DNA of 64,000 nt, taken from Halobacteriovorax sp. HLS (GTDB lineage: Bacteria > Bdellovibrionota > Bacteriovoracia > Bacteriovoracales > Bacteriovoracaceae). The stretch is taken from assembly GCF_004006665.1 (NCBI RefSeq), contig NZ_QOCL01000016.1:152350-216349 (forward strand), written 5' to 3'. Shown one piece after another: positions 16,646 to 25,101 of this stretch; within the stretch, counting starts at the first letter, position 1; every line of letters begins with the position of its first letter. Made by a program: the position numbers and the translations under genes. The notes beneath the pieces are model-generated. The model ran no database searches, was not told the origin of the DNA, and worked only from the letters and a program-made list of their open reading frames with translations.

Positions 16646-18700
16646 ATGAAAATGAGAAAGTTACTCGGTTCAAAAGGTTTTACCTTAGTTGAAGTCATGG
16701 TCGCAGCAGGTATGTTGAGTGTGATTTCGCTTGGCTTAATGCAAGTAATGAATACAGCAACCAAGGGATCTAAGAAGATTCAGCAGGATGCTGAGGTAAA
16801 TGAAGCTTTAGGTCACATAAGAAGAATTTTACAGGATCAAGCATCTTGTCAGCAAACTCTAGGTGGTTATAGTTTTGGTGATGCAATTCCTTCTATAAAG
16901 AGAAATAACGGAAATGATGCTTTCGTAGCAGGGTCAAAGTATGGAACTGGTTCATCTAGCTTTCTATTAGATAGAATGCAGCTTGTTGGATATGTTGCTC
17001 CTGATCCAGGTAACCCTGGCCAATATACTGATGGTGCAGCGCCAACTCAAACAACTGTAGATGAAAATGGTGTAACGAGAAATATTGGGCAAGCCGTTGT
17101 TGATTTATATATAATTAGAGTAACAAATACTGCTGGAACAGCAGCTGATGATACCAAGGCCAAGGTTGTTACCTATGGTGGGAACTCTCTTCGTAAACGT
17201 GTTCTAGTAACAGTTCAAATGAATGCTGCAGGTAATGCAGTTGATGATTGTAAGTCAGATCAATCTTCTTACCTTATAGAGAGTTGTACTTCTATGGGAG
17301 GGTCTTTCGAAGGGACCCACTGTAGAAATGCTTCTATTACAAGAAGATTTGCAGAACCTACGGCAGCTGTCGTTAGGCCTCCAAATATGCCCGCTTATAC
17401 TGGGGATAATTCAACTGAACCGGCCCTAACTGTAGGTGGTTCTCTTTACATTAAGAATGTAGCAGGTGCTGGAGCGGCCTCAAATGGTAGTGTGGGAATT
17501 ATTAGTGGTACAGCACCTTTTGCTCTTGCTGATTTAAATGGTGTTCCAGGTACAAATAACCTTTCTGTGGAAGGATCTGTTGGTATCGGTGTTCTTGCAA
17601 CAGGGTTGCCTGGAGAGTTGAGTGTGAAAAATAGTGCCGCTATTGGTGATGGAGCCCCTGTTCCGCCTAATGACGGGGAACTAGGTGTTAAAACTTCAAT
17701 CGCGGTAGGTGATGGAATAGCCCAGCCAGCTGGAGATGGTACAGTAAGAGTTAAGACTTCTGTGGCAATAGGAAATGGTCCAGCAACGACTCCCTCAGTA
17801 AATAGTGGAGATATAACTATAGAAAGAGCTGCTGTAATAGGCACAACTACAGCTAATATGGGACCAGCAGGGACACTTAGAGTTAATAATAGTATCTCAG
17901 TAGGTTCTGGAATTGCTCCTATGTCCGCTGATGGACATGCCCAAATTAAAAATTCTGCCTCTATCGGTCAAGCCTACGCTCCCCAGCCGGGAGATGGTTT
18001 TCTCGCGGTTAAGAGTGGTTTAAGTGTTGGTGCCAATGGAAATACATCTGCAGCTGGAGAAATTAGATCAGTTAGCTCAGGTCAAACGGTAAGAATATTT
18101 GAAGGTAAGATTAATACGACAAAGAGATATAATTCATTAGCTTTAGCTGGAGCCTTAACTAGCACGGAATTTGTAACAAAAGAGTGGGTTAACTGGGCAA
18201 TTGCTTCGACAATGGCAAACTCTGAAGATACTGCATCTGCGATCGCTGGCTATATTGATTCGTTGTCATCGACAGGTGATACTTATGACTCCATTAAGAA
18301 AGCTGTTTGTAATGCTGTTTTTGTAAACGGTGTAAATATGCCTCAGACTTGTACAATAACAGGTGTTGCTCAACTATCTACAGCGTATACACAAAGTACG
18401 AATAGAATTACATTAACACAGATTAATCCGTCTTATTCTGCGACTTATCAGTTAAAGGATTGTTCACAAAATGGTCTTTGTGCAAATGTTTATTCAAATG
18501 CATGGATAAAAGGTTCATACATCACAGCATATGGGAGAAATAGTTCACTAAATAACGGTTCAGGAAGTGTTTCTGGCTCTAAGATTTGCATTAGTTCTAA
18601 TTGTAGAACTACATTTACAACTAAGAGATGTAGTACTGGACAGAACGTAGTTGCTCTGGGACGTGGTGGGACAATTGGTTGCGCTAGAGATGCGAGATAG
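16646..18700 (+). CDS. Large pseudopilin-like protein with a 21-residue repeat region
   Basis: 684 residues. It begins with a type IV prepilin-like leader and helix: SKGFTLVEVMVAAGMLSV, with cleavage expected after the Gly and methylation of Phe, and Glu at +5. Residues 40-250 are a globular part with several Cys; residues 325-475 contain about seven imperfect repeats of about 21 residues with the pattern V-K-x-S-x-x-I/V-G-x-G; the C-terminal 150 residues have further cysteines. It is far longer than normal pseudopilins (150-250). It may cap a pseudopilus or be displayed on the surface. Start ATG with GAAGGAT 7 bases upstream. Confidence 0.75.
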   Translation: MKMRKLLGSKGFTLVEVMVAAGMLSVISLGLMQVMNTATKGSKKIQQDAEVNEALGHIRRILQDQASCQQTLGGYSFGDAIPSIKRNNGNDAFVAGSKYGTGSSSFLLDRMQLVGYVAPDPGNPGQYTDGAAPTQTTVDENGVTRNIGQAVVDLYIIRVTNTAGTAADDTKAKVVTYGGNSLRKRVLVTVQMNAAGNAVDDCKSDQSSYLIESCTSMGGSFEGTHCRNASITRRFAEPTAAVVRPPNMPAYTGDNSTEPALTVGGSLYIKNVAGAGAASNGSVGIISGTAPFALADLNGVPGTNNLSVEGSVGIGVLATGLPGELSVKNSAAIGDGAPVPPNDGELGVKTSIAVGDGIAQPAGDGTVRVKTSVAIGNGPATTPSVNSGDITIERAAVIGTTTANMGPAGTLRVNNSISVGSGIAPMSADGHAQIKNSASIGQAYAPQPGDGFLAVKSGLSVGANGNTSAAGEIRSVSSGQTVRIFEGKINTTKRYNSLALAGALTSTEFVTKEWVNWAIASTMANSEDTASAIAGYIDSLSSTGDTYDSIKKAVCNAVFVNGVNMPQTCTITGVAQLSTAYTQSTNRITLTQINPSYSATYQLKDCSQNGLCANVYSNAWIKGSYITAYGRNSSLNNGSGSVSGSKICISSNCRTTFTTKRCSTGQNVVALGRGGTIGCARDAR
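17624..18072 (+). repeat. Coding repeat array of about 7 x 63-66 bp
   Basis: Within the pseudopilin-like gene. Repeat starts read VKNSAAIGDG, VKTSIAVGDG, VKTSVAIGNG, IERAAVIGTT, VNNSISVGSG, IKNSASIGQA, VKSGLSVGAN, each followed by a Pro/Gly-rich turn. The periodicity suggests a beta-solenoid or stacked beta-hairpins. Confidence 0.75.
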
Positions 18701-18702
18701 TT

Positions 18703-19416
18703 TTAGTATTTTTTTTTGAGAATTATCAGGCCTATACAAATATCTAAAATATTTTTAAAACTGAGAGCTTTGGAATCACCTGAAGCTCTCTTTTCTAATT
18801 TGAACGGAACTTGAGAAACTTCGCATTTCATAATTTTAATGGAATAGAGTAACATCTCTAGGTGTATAAGAAATCCGTTAGAGTCGAAATTTCCATTCTT
18901 TAAAATATGAGTAGGATAGACATTACTCCCATTTTGATACTTCAGGTTAATTTTAAAGAGGATGTTAACTGTAGACCTAAATATTTTTGAAATAATCGCC
19001 CTAATAAAGCTTCTCTGTCGAAATGAGTTCGTAGGGTAAGGAACAAGAACACTATTTTCCTTAAAGGTTTGCGTAAAGTTTTCTAGTATAGATGGAGGTA
19101 TTTCCCCGTCTGCGGGAAGCCAGCTGACATAACTCTTAGTTACGACCTTGAGCCCTTCAATATAGGAGCCACCAACGTTCTTATTTTCTAAATTGTGAAT
19201 AACATGAATATTCGAAAATCTATTCTTAAGTTCATCGGCAATCACCGCAGTATTATCAGATGAAGCGTCGTTAACAATGATGATCTCCCAAGAAGAAAAA
19301 AGGGAGATTAAAGTTTCTCTCAGTTCTATGACCAGCTTTTCTAAGGAGCCTTCTTCATTATAGGCAGGTACTATGATGCTTATATCTTTAATTACTACTT
19401 CGCTCTTATCTCTCAC
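18703..19416 (-). CDS. GT2 glycosyltransferase (dolichyl-phosphate mannosyltransferase-like)
   Basis: 237 residues. Starts ISIIVPAYNEEGSLEKL, then WEIIIVNDASSDNT (nucleotide-binding), and WLPADGE in the position of the DXD/DAD metal site. This is the GT2 layout of polyprenyl-phosphate sugar transferases, although the C-terminal membrane helices of DPM1/ArnC types are missing. GTG start, GGAG six bases upstream. Probably makes or extends a lipid-linked sugar; convergent with the pseudopilin-like gene and divergent from a methyltransferase gene. Confidence 0.85.
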   Translation of the reverse strand: MRDKSEVVIKDISIIVPAYNEEGSLEKLVIELRETLISLFSSWEIIIVNDASSDNTAVIADELKNRFSNIHVIHNLENKNVGGSYIEGLKVVTKSYVSWLPADGEIPPSILENFTQTFKENSVLVPYPTNSFRQRSFIRAIISKIFRSTVNILFKINLKYQNGSNVYPTHILKNGNFDSNGFLIHLEMLLYSIKIMKCEVSQVPFKLEKRASGDSKALSFKNILDICIGLIILKKKY

Positions 19417-19485
19417 TCAAATCTCCAAATATTTATTATTATATGATACTCTGAATTGAAATGATACTGAATCCAAGGATTAGAA

Positions 19486-20307
19486 GTGCTCAATAGTTGC
19501 TACAATTGCAATCATAGGAATAACTCTTTATATAAAGAGGTTGGAAATTATTCTCTTGTACAGTGTCGTGACTGTAGTCTCGTCTACCTTGAAGAATACC
19601 CTGAGAACTTATTTGATTTCATTGATAATGCTAAGAGTGAGAAAACTGACGATGTTGAGTTTTGGAGTGTTCCGGATTTTATTGAAAAATACAAAAGTAT
19701 ATTCGATAAGTACTATGAACAAAGGTTAGAAAGACTTAGAAAGTTTAATTATAGAGATAACTCTCATGTGCTTGATGTAGGAATAGGTTACGGAGATTGG
19801 GCCAATAAAATGGTTGCAAGTGGAGCGACTGTTGAAGGAATTGATGTCTCCAATAAAGTTGTTAAGTACTGTGTCGAAAAGTATAATTTAAAAGCAACTT
19901 TAGAGTCATTTGAAGATTATGATATTAGTGGGAAAAAGTTTGATTTAATTACAATGTTTGATGTTCTAGAGCACTTTAAGTCTCCTGATTTGGCACTTAA
20001 AAAAGCCCATGAGGCCCTTAGTGAAAATGGAATGATATATATTCAGGTCCCAAATGTTCTTGGATTTAAGATCCCTCTAAATCATGGATACGGTCTACCA
20101 TATCATTTATGGCAATTTAATAAATTTCAATTATTTAAAATTCTCGAAAAGAATGGTTTTGAGGTTCTGGACTACTGGACAGGTATCCAGGGAATTATTG
20201 GGTACCATGATAGAGGAGAGAATCACTTATTAAATAGAGCGATCTGGTCGCTGGCGAACTTCTTTAAAGTGGGCAATAGGATTCAGGTTCTAGCTAGAAA
20301 GATCTAA
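19486..20307 (+). CDS. SAM-dependent methyltransferase with N-terminal zinc ribbon
   Basis: 273 residues. N-terminal CYNCNHRN and CRDC (two CxxC pairs, a small zinc ribbon), then a class I methyltransferase domain: VLDVGIGYGDWANKM (motif I), the acidic VEGIDVS, and FDLITMFDVLEHF. This architecture is common among methyltransferases in polysaccharide and secondary-metabolite loci acting on sugars. GTG start with AAGGAT upstream. Convergent with the GT-C gene, 5 bases between stops. Confidence 0.85.
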   Translation: MLNSCYNCNHRNNSLYKEVGNYSLVQCRDCSLVYLEEYPENLFDFIDNAKSEKTDDVEFWSVPDFIEKYKSIFDKYYEQRLERLRKFNYRDNSHVLDVGIGYGDWANKMVASGATVEGIDVSNKVVKYCVEKYNLKATLESFEDYDISGKKFDLITMFDVLEHFKSPDLALKKAHEALSENGMIYIQVPNVLGFKIPLNHGYGLPYHLWQFNKFQLFKILEKNGFEVLDYWTGIQGIIGYHDRGENHLLNRAIWSLANFFKVGNRIQVLARKI

Positions 20308-20312
20308 ATAAT

Positions 20313-22025
20313 TTACTTCTTCAAATTTTCAAGAACCTTTTCTAATTGATAGGTATTTTTAATATATGGTCCCAGCAGTGGTTTTGCTTTTTTAAATATC
20401 ATTTGATCCTTCTCATACAAGATAACCAGACTGTTGATTAGTGATCTGTCTCTTTCATTCATTTCTAGAATATCAATATCAGAAGTTTTAAATTTGATAA
20501 AGTAAGTTAAGTTTAGCGAAGACGCGTAAGCATACAACATTCTAGCAAGTTCATATTTCTTTTCTTTGAAAGCATAGTTAGCAAGATATGGAATGAAGTG
20601 CTCTGGTAGACTTTGATAATTTTGTTGAATAAATGATAACGTCTCCGAAGAGTTCTCAAACTCAGGTATCACGTTTTTTAGACTGATGATGATAGCAATT
20701 TTTTCAGGACTTAAATCACTCATTTGAGTACTTAAAAAACTTGTTACCTCATCAAATTTTCGATCTCTAATCAATGCCTGAGCATAACTTGATCTCTCAA
20801 CATCATTTAAGTAGACTTCTTTTTCAAGTCGTGTAGAGCTGTCTCTCCAAAGATTAACTTCATTTAAGGTTATTATACTTAGTATGATAATTACTAAACC
20901 ATAATACTTCTTCTTAATATTAACTTTCTGAAAAAATAAACAAATAGAAAAAATAATCGCAATTGAAGGTAGATACATGTACCTGTCAGTAACGGTAGAT
21001 ATGTATTGATGAGTAAAAGGTATAATTCCTAGATTAATAAAAATGAGAAGAAAAAAGACTCCAAATGATAGAAGCAAGGACTTTTTGTGTTTAATTGTCA
21101 TTAGAAGCGCAATTGGAAATAATAGAATAAGTGGCTGTAACCAGTTTATAGGCTCGGCCATATATGAGGTAATACTAGCTGGAGTAAGGCTATAATTATA
21201 TTCAAGAAATACTGGAAAGAGGTAGTTAATCAGATATCTTGAAAGGGCAAAAAGACTTAGCGGTAGTGCTGTCCTAAGATCATAGTTAAGTAATGTATCA
21301 GATTTTGTAATTTCTCCTATATAGGAAATAGCAACGACAATCGTGGAGAAAATTAAAAATGATAGAATATGGTATTCTTTTATATTACTTTTTTGATCAC
21401 TCTCTGTGGAATTTTTTTCCTTTAGGAAATAGAAAATTCCAAAGATTATTGGAGCAGCGATTCCTATTGGTTTAAATAATATACTAATGAACCATAGTGA
21501 AGTGATTAGAATAAGTCTATTCAATGTAAGGTCGGTAAAGCTCATAAAGCAATATGAACACAGAAGTAGAAAAAAAGTAGCAAGTAGTTCTCTTAATGAA
21601 GATGCCCAAATAACACTTTGTGCGTTTATAGGATGACATATGAAAAGAAACAGTGCCAGATAAGGTAGGATATTATTTTTTACAAAATACTTCTTAAATA
21701 TCGTAAACACCATTGTTGAATTCGCAAGATGAATAAGTATTGAAAATGCGCGAAAAGGTGTTGCTGACGAGTTACCAAAGAGCATAGAAATAAATTGCCA
21801 TGCATTGTAGGAAAGTGGGATTTTGGTATTTAACCAAGGATAGAAAAACTTCTCCAAACTCAAATCTGACATGAGAAGATTATTTCTTATATTATCGTCG
21901 TCATCAAAAATAAAGAAATCAAAATAAAGAGATGGTAGATATAGAAATAAACCTAATGCAATAGCATATAGAAAATTCTTATCTTGCGTGAATATGTATA
22001 ATTTATTTCTCAAAATATTAAGCAT
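20313..22025 (-). CDS. Polytopic GT-C-like membrane protein (TMTC/PMT-like)
   Basis: 570 residues with about ten membrane helices in the first 385 residues and a soluble C-terminal part of helical pairs resembling degenerate TPRs. Near the N-terminus, FIFDDDDNIRNN is the acidic loop expected for catalysis in GT-C transferases, and ICHPINAQSVIWASSLRE matches the TMTC/DUF1736-type loop. Such proteins transfer sugar from a polyprenyl-phosphate donor on the outer side of the inner membrane. Follows the papain-like protease gene by 5 bases, likely one operon; no clear ribosome binding site. Confidence 0.75.
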   Translation of the reverse strand: MLNILRNKLYIFTQDKNFLYAIALGLFLYLPSLYFDFFIFDDDDNIRNNLLMSDLSLEKFFYPWLNTKIPLSYNAWQFISMLFGNSSATPFRAFSILIHLANSTMVFTIFKKYFVKNNILPYLALFLFICHPINAQSVIWASSLRELLATFFLLLCSYCFMSFTDLTLNRLILITSLWFISILFKPIGIAAPIIFGIFYFLKEKNSTESDQKSNIKEYHILSFLIFSTIVVAISYIGEITKSDTLLNYDLRTALPLSLFALSRYLINYLFPVFLEYNYSLTPASITSYMAEPINWLQPLILLFPIALLMTIKHKKSLLLSFGVFFLLIFINLGIIPFTHQYISTVTDRYMYLPSIAIIFSICLFFQKVNIKKKYYGLVIIILSIITLNEVNLWRDSSTRLEKEVYLNDVERSSYAQALIRDRKFDEVTSFLSTQMSDLSPEKIAIIISLKNVIPEFENSSETLSFIQQNYQSLPEHFIPYLANYAFKEKKYELARMLYAYASSLNLTYFIKFKTSDIDILEMNERDRSLINSLVILYEKDQMIFKKAKPLLGPYIKNTYQLEKVLENLKK

Positions 22026-22030
22026 TTATT

Positions 22031-23443
22031 CTATTGTAGCAATCTTTTCTTGGTATAAAGGTTTATGGGAAAATTTGCTCTTTTATAGTTGATATTCGGG
22101 TCTTGTTCCATGTCTTGCAAATCAATCCATTTTCCATTCCTGAGTAAAAAACTCTGGTTTTTTAGAGCTTTTGATTCAATGGTCTGAGGTGAAATTTCAA
22201 ATTTATTAGAAGAAAGCAGAACATCCATCTTGGATGAGGAGTCTAGTGCATACACTTTACTATCATTGCTTTGTGTTACTTCAATTTGCGAATTTGGATC
22301 TATAGTATATGCATCAACGTCGATATAGTAAAAACCAGGAAACTTTGCCACTAACTCTTTCTTAAGACCAATGGTTTTACCATTTACTTTAATCGCTATT
22401 TTGCTTTTGGTATTTACCGTTGGGATATACACACCAATCCCTATTAATTCTTCTTTGTCGTTAGAGGTTCTAAAATGATTTTTTATACTTTCGTATGAAT
22501 CAATATTAAATCTCCAGCCATGAAGTGCATGGGTCCTTATTGTTACAAGACCCTCTCTTTTCTTAGGACTGTTGAAGCTCACTCCACCCATCTTAGGGTC
22601 TTTAGCTGTTATCAAATCATCATAAGGAATATAGTAGAATGAAATTTTTTCACCTGTTTTATCGTCAATGTGGTCACTGTCCTTAATAATCCAGGCTCCT
22701 ATATGACCTCTATAATTAAAGTCATCATCCCATCCAACAATGTTGATTGCATGATTAGGTTTAGTTGTTGTTAGATTTAAATGAACTTCTTTATTCTTGT
22801 GAAATCCAATAGGCGTATCAGTCATATACTGTGCAGACGAGACAGAACCAAATTTTCTTATATACTCTTTTATGACATCTCTTTTTTCACTATCAGTTCC
22901 TGTTGTGGTTAACCATTCAATTCTTTGAGGATAAATATATTCATAATTATTCTCTAGAAGTACTCCTGTCGTTGGAGTATTTCCAAATTTATCAAAATCT
23001 TTATGAGTTAAGATGCTAGGAGTTTTGTATTCTTCTACGGCCCCTTTTGTATTAGATAGATAAGCAGCGGCTACTGTAAAGTCACCTCCTAAGTGAACCA
23101 TAAGTCCTGAATTTAGAGCATCAGTATTACTTCCTTGGAATCCTTTTCCTTGTGTGCTGTACCAATCCTTTTTTGGATCTGTGGAGAATCCATCTCTATT
23201 AAAGCCATTGTACTTGTCGAGGTGGTATTCAGATAAATCTGTTGTATGTTGAAGACCACTTGTAAGAATTGATGACTCAAGTGTCGAAATTGCTGAGAAG
23301 CTCCAGCAAGTTCCCCATTGCTGCTTTTTAATATTGGAAACGGTCTTACCAATAACAGGTAAGAAGTTAGAGCTTCTTATATTGTAGATGTAGTAAGAAA
23401 CTATAATTGTAAAACAGATTAGGATGGCAAATATTCTTTGCAT
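22031..23443 (-). CDS. Papain-like (C1) cysteine protease with lectin-like domain
   Basis: 470 residues. A signal peptide or anchor (about 4-22) directs it out of the cytosol. The C1 active-site Cys lies in WGTCWSFS (Cys46) and the His in NHAINIVGWDDDF; in the third motif W-x-x-K-N-S the Asn is replaced by Asp (WIIKDSD). The last 170 residues (GVYIPTVNTKSKIAIKV...FYYIDVDA) look like the lectin-like beta domain that follows C1 domains in bacterial secreted proteases. Probably acts in the periplasm or outside the cell. Good AAGGAC ribosome binding site. It heads a two-gene operon with the GT-C protein. Confidence 0.82.
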   Translation of the reverse strand: MQRIFAILICFTIIVSYYIYNIRSSNFLPVIGKTVSNIKKQQWGTCWSFSAISTLESSILTSGLQHTTDLSEYHLDKYNGFNRDGFSTDPKKDWYSTQGKGFQGSNTDALNSGLMVHLGGDFTVAAAYLSNTKGAVEEYKTPSILTHKDFDKFGNTPTTGVLLENNYEYIYPQRIEWLTTTGTDSEKRDVIKEYIRKFGSVSSAQYMTDTPIGFHKNKEVHLNLTTTKPNHAINIVGWDDDFNYRGHIGAWIIKDSDHIDDKTGEKISFYYIPYDDLITAKDPKMGGVSFNSPKKREGLVTIRTHALHGWRFNIDSYESIKNHFRTSNDKEELIGIGVYIPTVNTKSKIAIKVNGKTIGLKKELVAKFPGFYYIDVDAYTIDPNSQIEVTQSNDSKVYALDSSSKMDVLLSSNKFEISPQTIESKALKNQSFLLRNGKWIDLQDMEQDPNINYKRANFPINLYTKKRLLQ

Positions 23444-23553
23444 TAATTATTGGTCCTTTATGATTTATGTCTCTATTATTTGATAATAAATAATTGTGAT
23501 AATATTATAGACCGAATAGGCAATAGATAATAATGAAATGAACGGAATTCTAT

Positions 23554-24558
23554 ATGAGCTGGCACTATCAGTATGAAAATGAAGTATTTACGAGAATTGA
23601 AAATGGGCAAGAACTTGTCGCTAGTGAGGATGAAATTCTAGTTGAACCTCTTGTGGTTGGCATATGTGGTTCTGATCTTAATCAAATAGTCCATAAAAGA
23701 GAAAATCCTACTATAGGCCATGAGTGGGTGGGAAGAATTAAGTCCCTTGGAAGTAATGTTAGTGGTCACGAAGTAGGTGAAATTGTCACTTCTGTTGCTC
23801 ACACTTGTTGTAGAAAGTGCAAAAACTGTTTGGCAAAAGATTGGCATAATTGTCTTAAGAGATCTTTACTTGGACATCATCCTCAAAATGTTATTTCTTC
23901 AGAGGTTCTCATTCATTATAGTGATATTTTAAAAGTTCCAAAAGGTCTTTCTTTAGATGCCATCGCTCTTTTGGAGGTTGCTTTTATTGGTGATATTGCT
24001 TTTGATAGAGCTACCCGTATTGGTCTGAAAGAAGGTGACAAGGTCATTATTTTTGGAGCGGGTCCAATTGGAGTTTTTACTGCACTATCTTTTAAGTATC
24101 GTGGTTATGAGCCTATTCTAGTTGAAAAAGAAAAGAGTCGTATTCAAATAGCTAAAGAGATAGGACTTAAATGCTTAAACTTTTCTGCTGTTATGATGAG
24201 TGATGATCATTATTTAAAATATGATTTAGCAATTGACTGCACTGGAGATAATAATGGCCCAGGTGTTTTAAAATTTATTCATCTATTTCCAAAGGTCTTT
24301 TGCAATGTACTTATTGTCGGGAAATACAAAGAAGGCAAGCTTGATGAAGCTGCATACGCAAAGAAAGGGCTTAGACTTACTTGGGTAGCTGCTCATCAAA
24401 TTGAGGAGTTTCAAGCCTCAATAGATTTTTGGAAAGATAAAATTGAGGCCTATACAGCTCCTTTGACACATAGTTTGGGCTTTGATCATATTAATGAGGC
24501 CTTTGAAGCTGCAAGGGCGCGTAAGTATATGAAATGTTTAATAAAGAAAGAGCTATAA
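23554..24558 (+). CDS. Zinc-dependent MDR alcohol/polyol dehydrogenase
   Basis: 334 residues. GroES-like N-domain with catalytic zinc ligands Cys38 (GICGSD) and the GHEW histidine, the four-cysteine structural zinc lobe (CCRKCKNCLAKDWHNC), and a Rossmann domain with VIFGAGPIGVFTA. This is the sorbitol/threonine dehydrogenase branch of the medium-chain family; it oxidises an alcohol or sugar alcohol with NAD(P). In this setting it may supply a precursor for glycan synthesis, but the substrate cannot be read from the sequence. Confidence 0.88.
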   Translation: MSWHYQYENEVFTRIENGQELVASEDEILVEPLVVGICGSDLNQIVHKRENPTIGHEWVGRIKSLGSNVSGHEVGEIVTSVAHTCCRKCKNCLAKDWHNCLKRSLLGHHPQNVISSEVLIHYSDILKVPKGLSLDAIALLEVAFIGDIAFDRATRIGLKEGDKVIIFGAGPIGVFTALSFKYRGYEPILVEKEKSRIQIAKEIGLKCLNFSAVMMSDDHYLKYDLAIDCTGDNNGPGVLKFIHLFPKVFCNVLIVGKYKEGKLDEAAYAKKGLRLTWVAAHQIEEFQASIDFWKDKIEAYTAPLTHSLGFDHINEAFEAARARKYMKCLIKKEL

Positions 24559-24579
24559 GTCGCTGTATTTAAACGACTT
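24557..24579 (+). terminator. Weak hairpin after the dehydrogenase gene
   Basis: AAGTCG, 11-base loop, CGACTT, followed by AATTGCTTTT. Short stem and broken T-tract, so only a possible terminator. Confidence 0.3.
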
Positions 24580-24645
24580 AATTGCTTTTGAATTTAAGCA
24601 TTCCTATGTTAAAATTGGATAAGTTTTATTTATTTTGGAGAAAAT

Positions 24646-25092
24646 ATGTCAGAGAACAATCAAGACACTAAAAAGAAAGACGAGTATTACTTTGGTGGAA
24701 TTAAAGAGTTTAGCTTAGAAGAAATTGAGTCTGAAGTTCTAAATGAGAGTGTTTACCTTGACGTTTTTGCAGGATCAGACCCAGCATTTAAAGAAAATGT
24801 AACAAGTTTTCAAGGTGGATTAGATACTATTTCTAAAATGAATGTTTATGAATACGACTACAAAACGACTGAGTTTCCAGACTACTCTTTTTCTAATGAT
24901 CACCAAGTAGGACTTATGGCCGATGAGCTAGAGTCTTTAGTTCCAGGTGTTGTCGCTACAGATAAGAATGGCTATAAGGTGGTTAATTACGCAAAATTAA
25001 CTCCTGTCCTTACTAAGGCAATTCAAGAATTAACAGAGACTGTTAAAGAGCAGCAGAAAGTTATCGAAGAGCTAAAGCTAAAACTAAACTAA
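24646..25092 (+). CDS. Stand-alone S74 (endosialidase-type) chaperone domain protein
   Basis: 148 residues, no signal peptide. The core is the S74 intramolecular-chaperone domain: SDPAFKENV (usually SD-x-RLKENV), VYEYDYK, HQVGLMADELESLVPGVV and VNYAKLTPVLTKAIQEL, ending in a C-terminal coiled coil. In phage tailspikes and related proteins this domain sits at the C-terminus, trimerises the parent and is cut off by self-cleavage. The usual cleavage-site Ser-Asp is present at about residue 45, but only a short acidic segment precedes it, so there is no obvious parent protein in cis. ATG with TTGGAG 7 bases upstream. Confidence 0.85.
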   Translation: MSENNQDTKKKDEYYFGGIKEFSLEEIESEVLNESVYLDVFAGSDPAFKENVTSFQGGLDTISKMNVYEYDYKTTEFPDYSFSNDHQVGLMADELESLVPGVVATDKNGYKVVNYAKLTPVLTKAIQELTETVKEQQKVIEELKLKLN

Positions 25093-25101
25093 TTTGACTC
25101 T

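Noticed and set aside
17446..17844. Proline-rich minus-strand frame under the pseudopilin repeats
   Set aside because: It is a low-complexity shadow of the repeat-coding strand without a ribosome binding site.
22026..22038. TACAAT 7 bases before the GT-C gene start as a leaderless promoter
   Set aside because: There is no matching -35, and the gene follows the protease gene by only 5 bases, so co-transcription is more likely.
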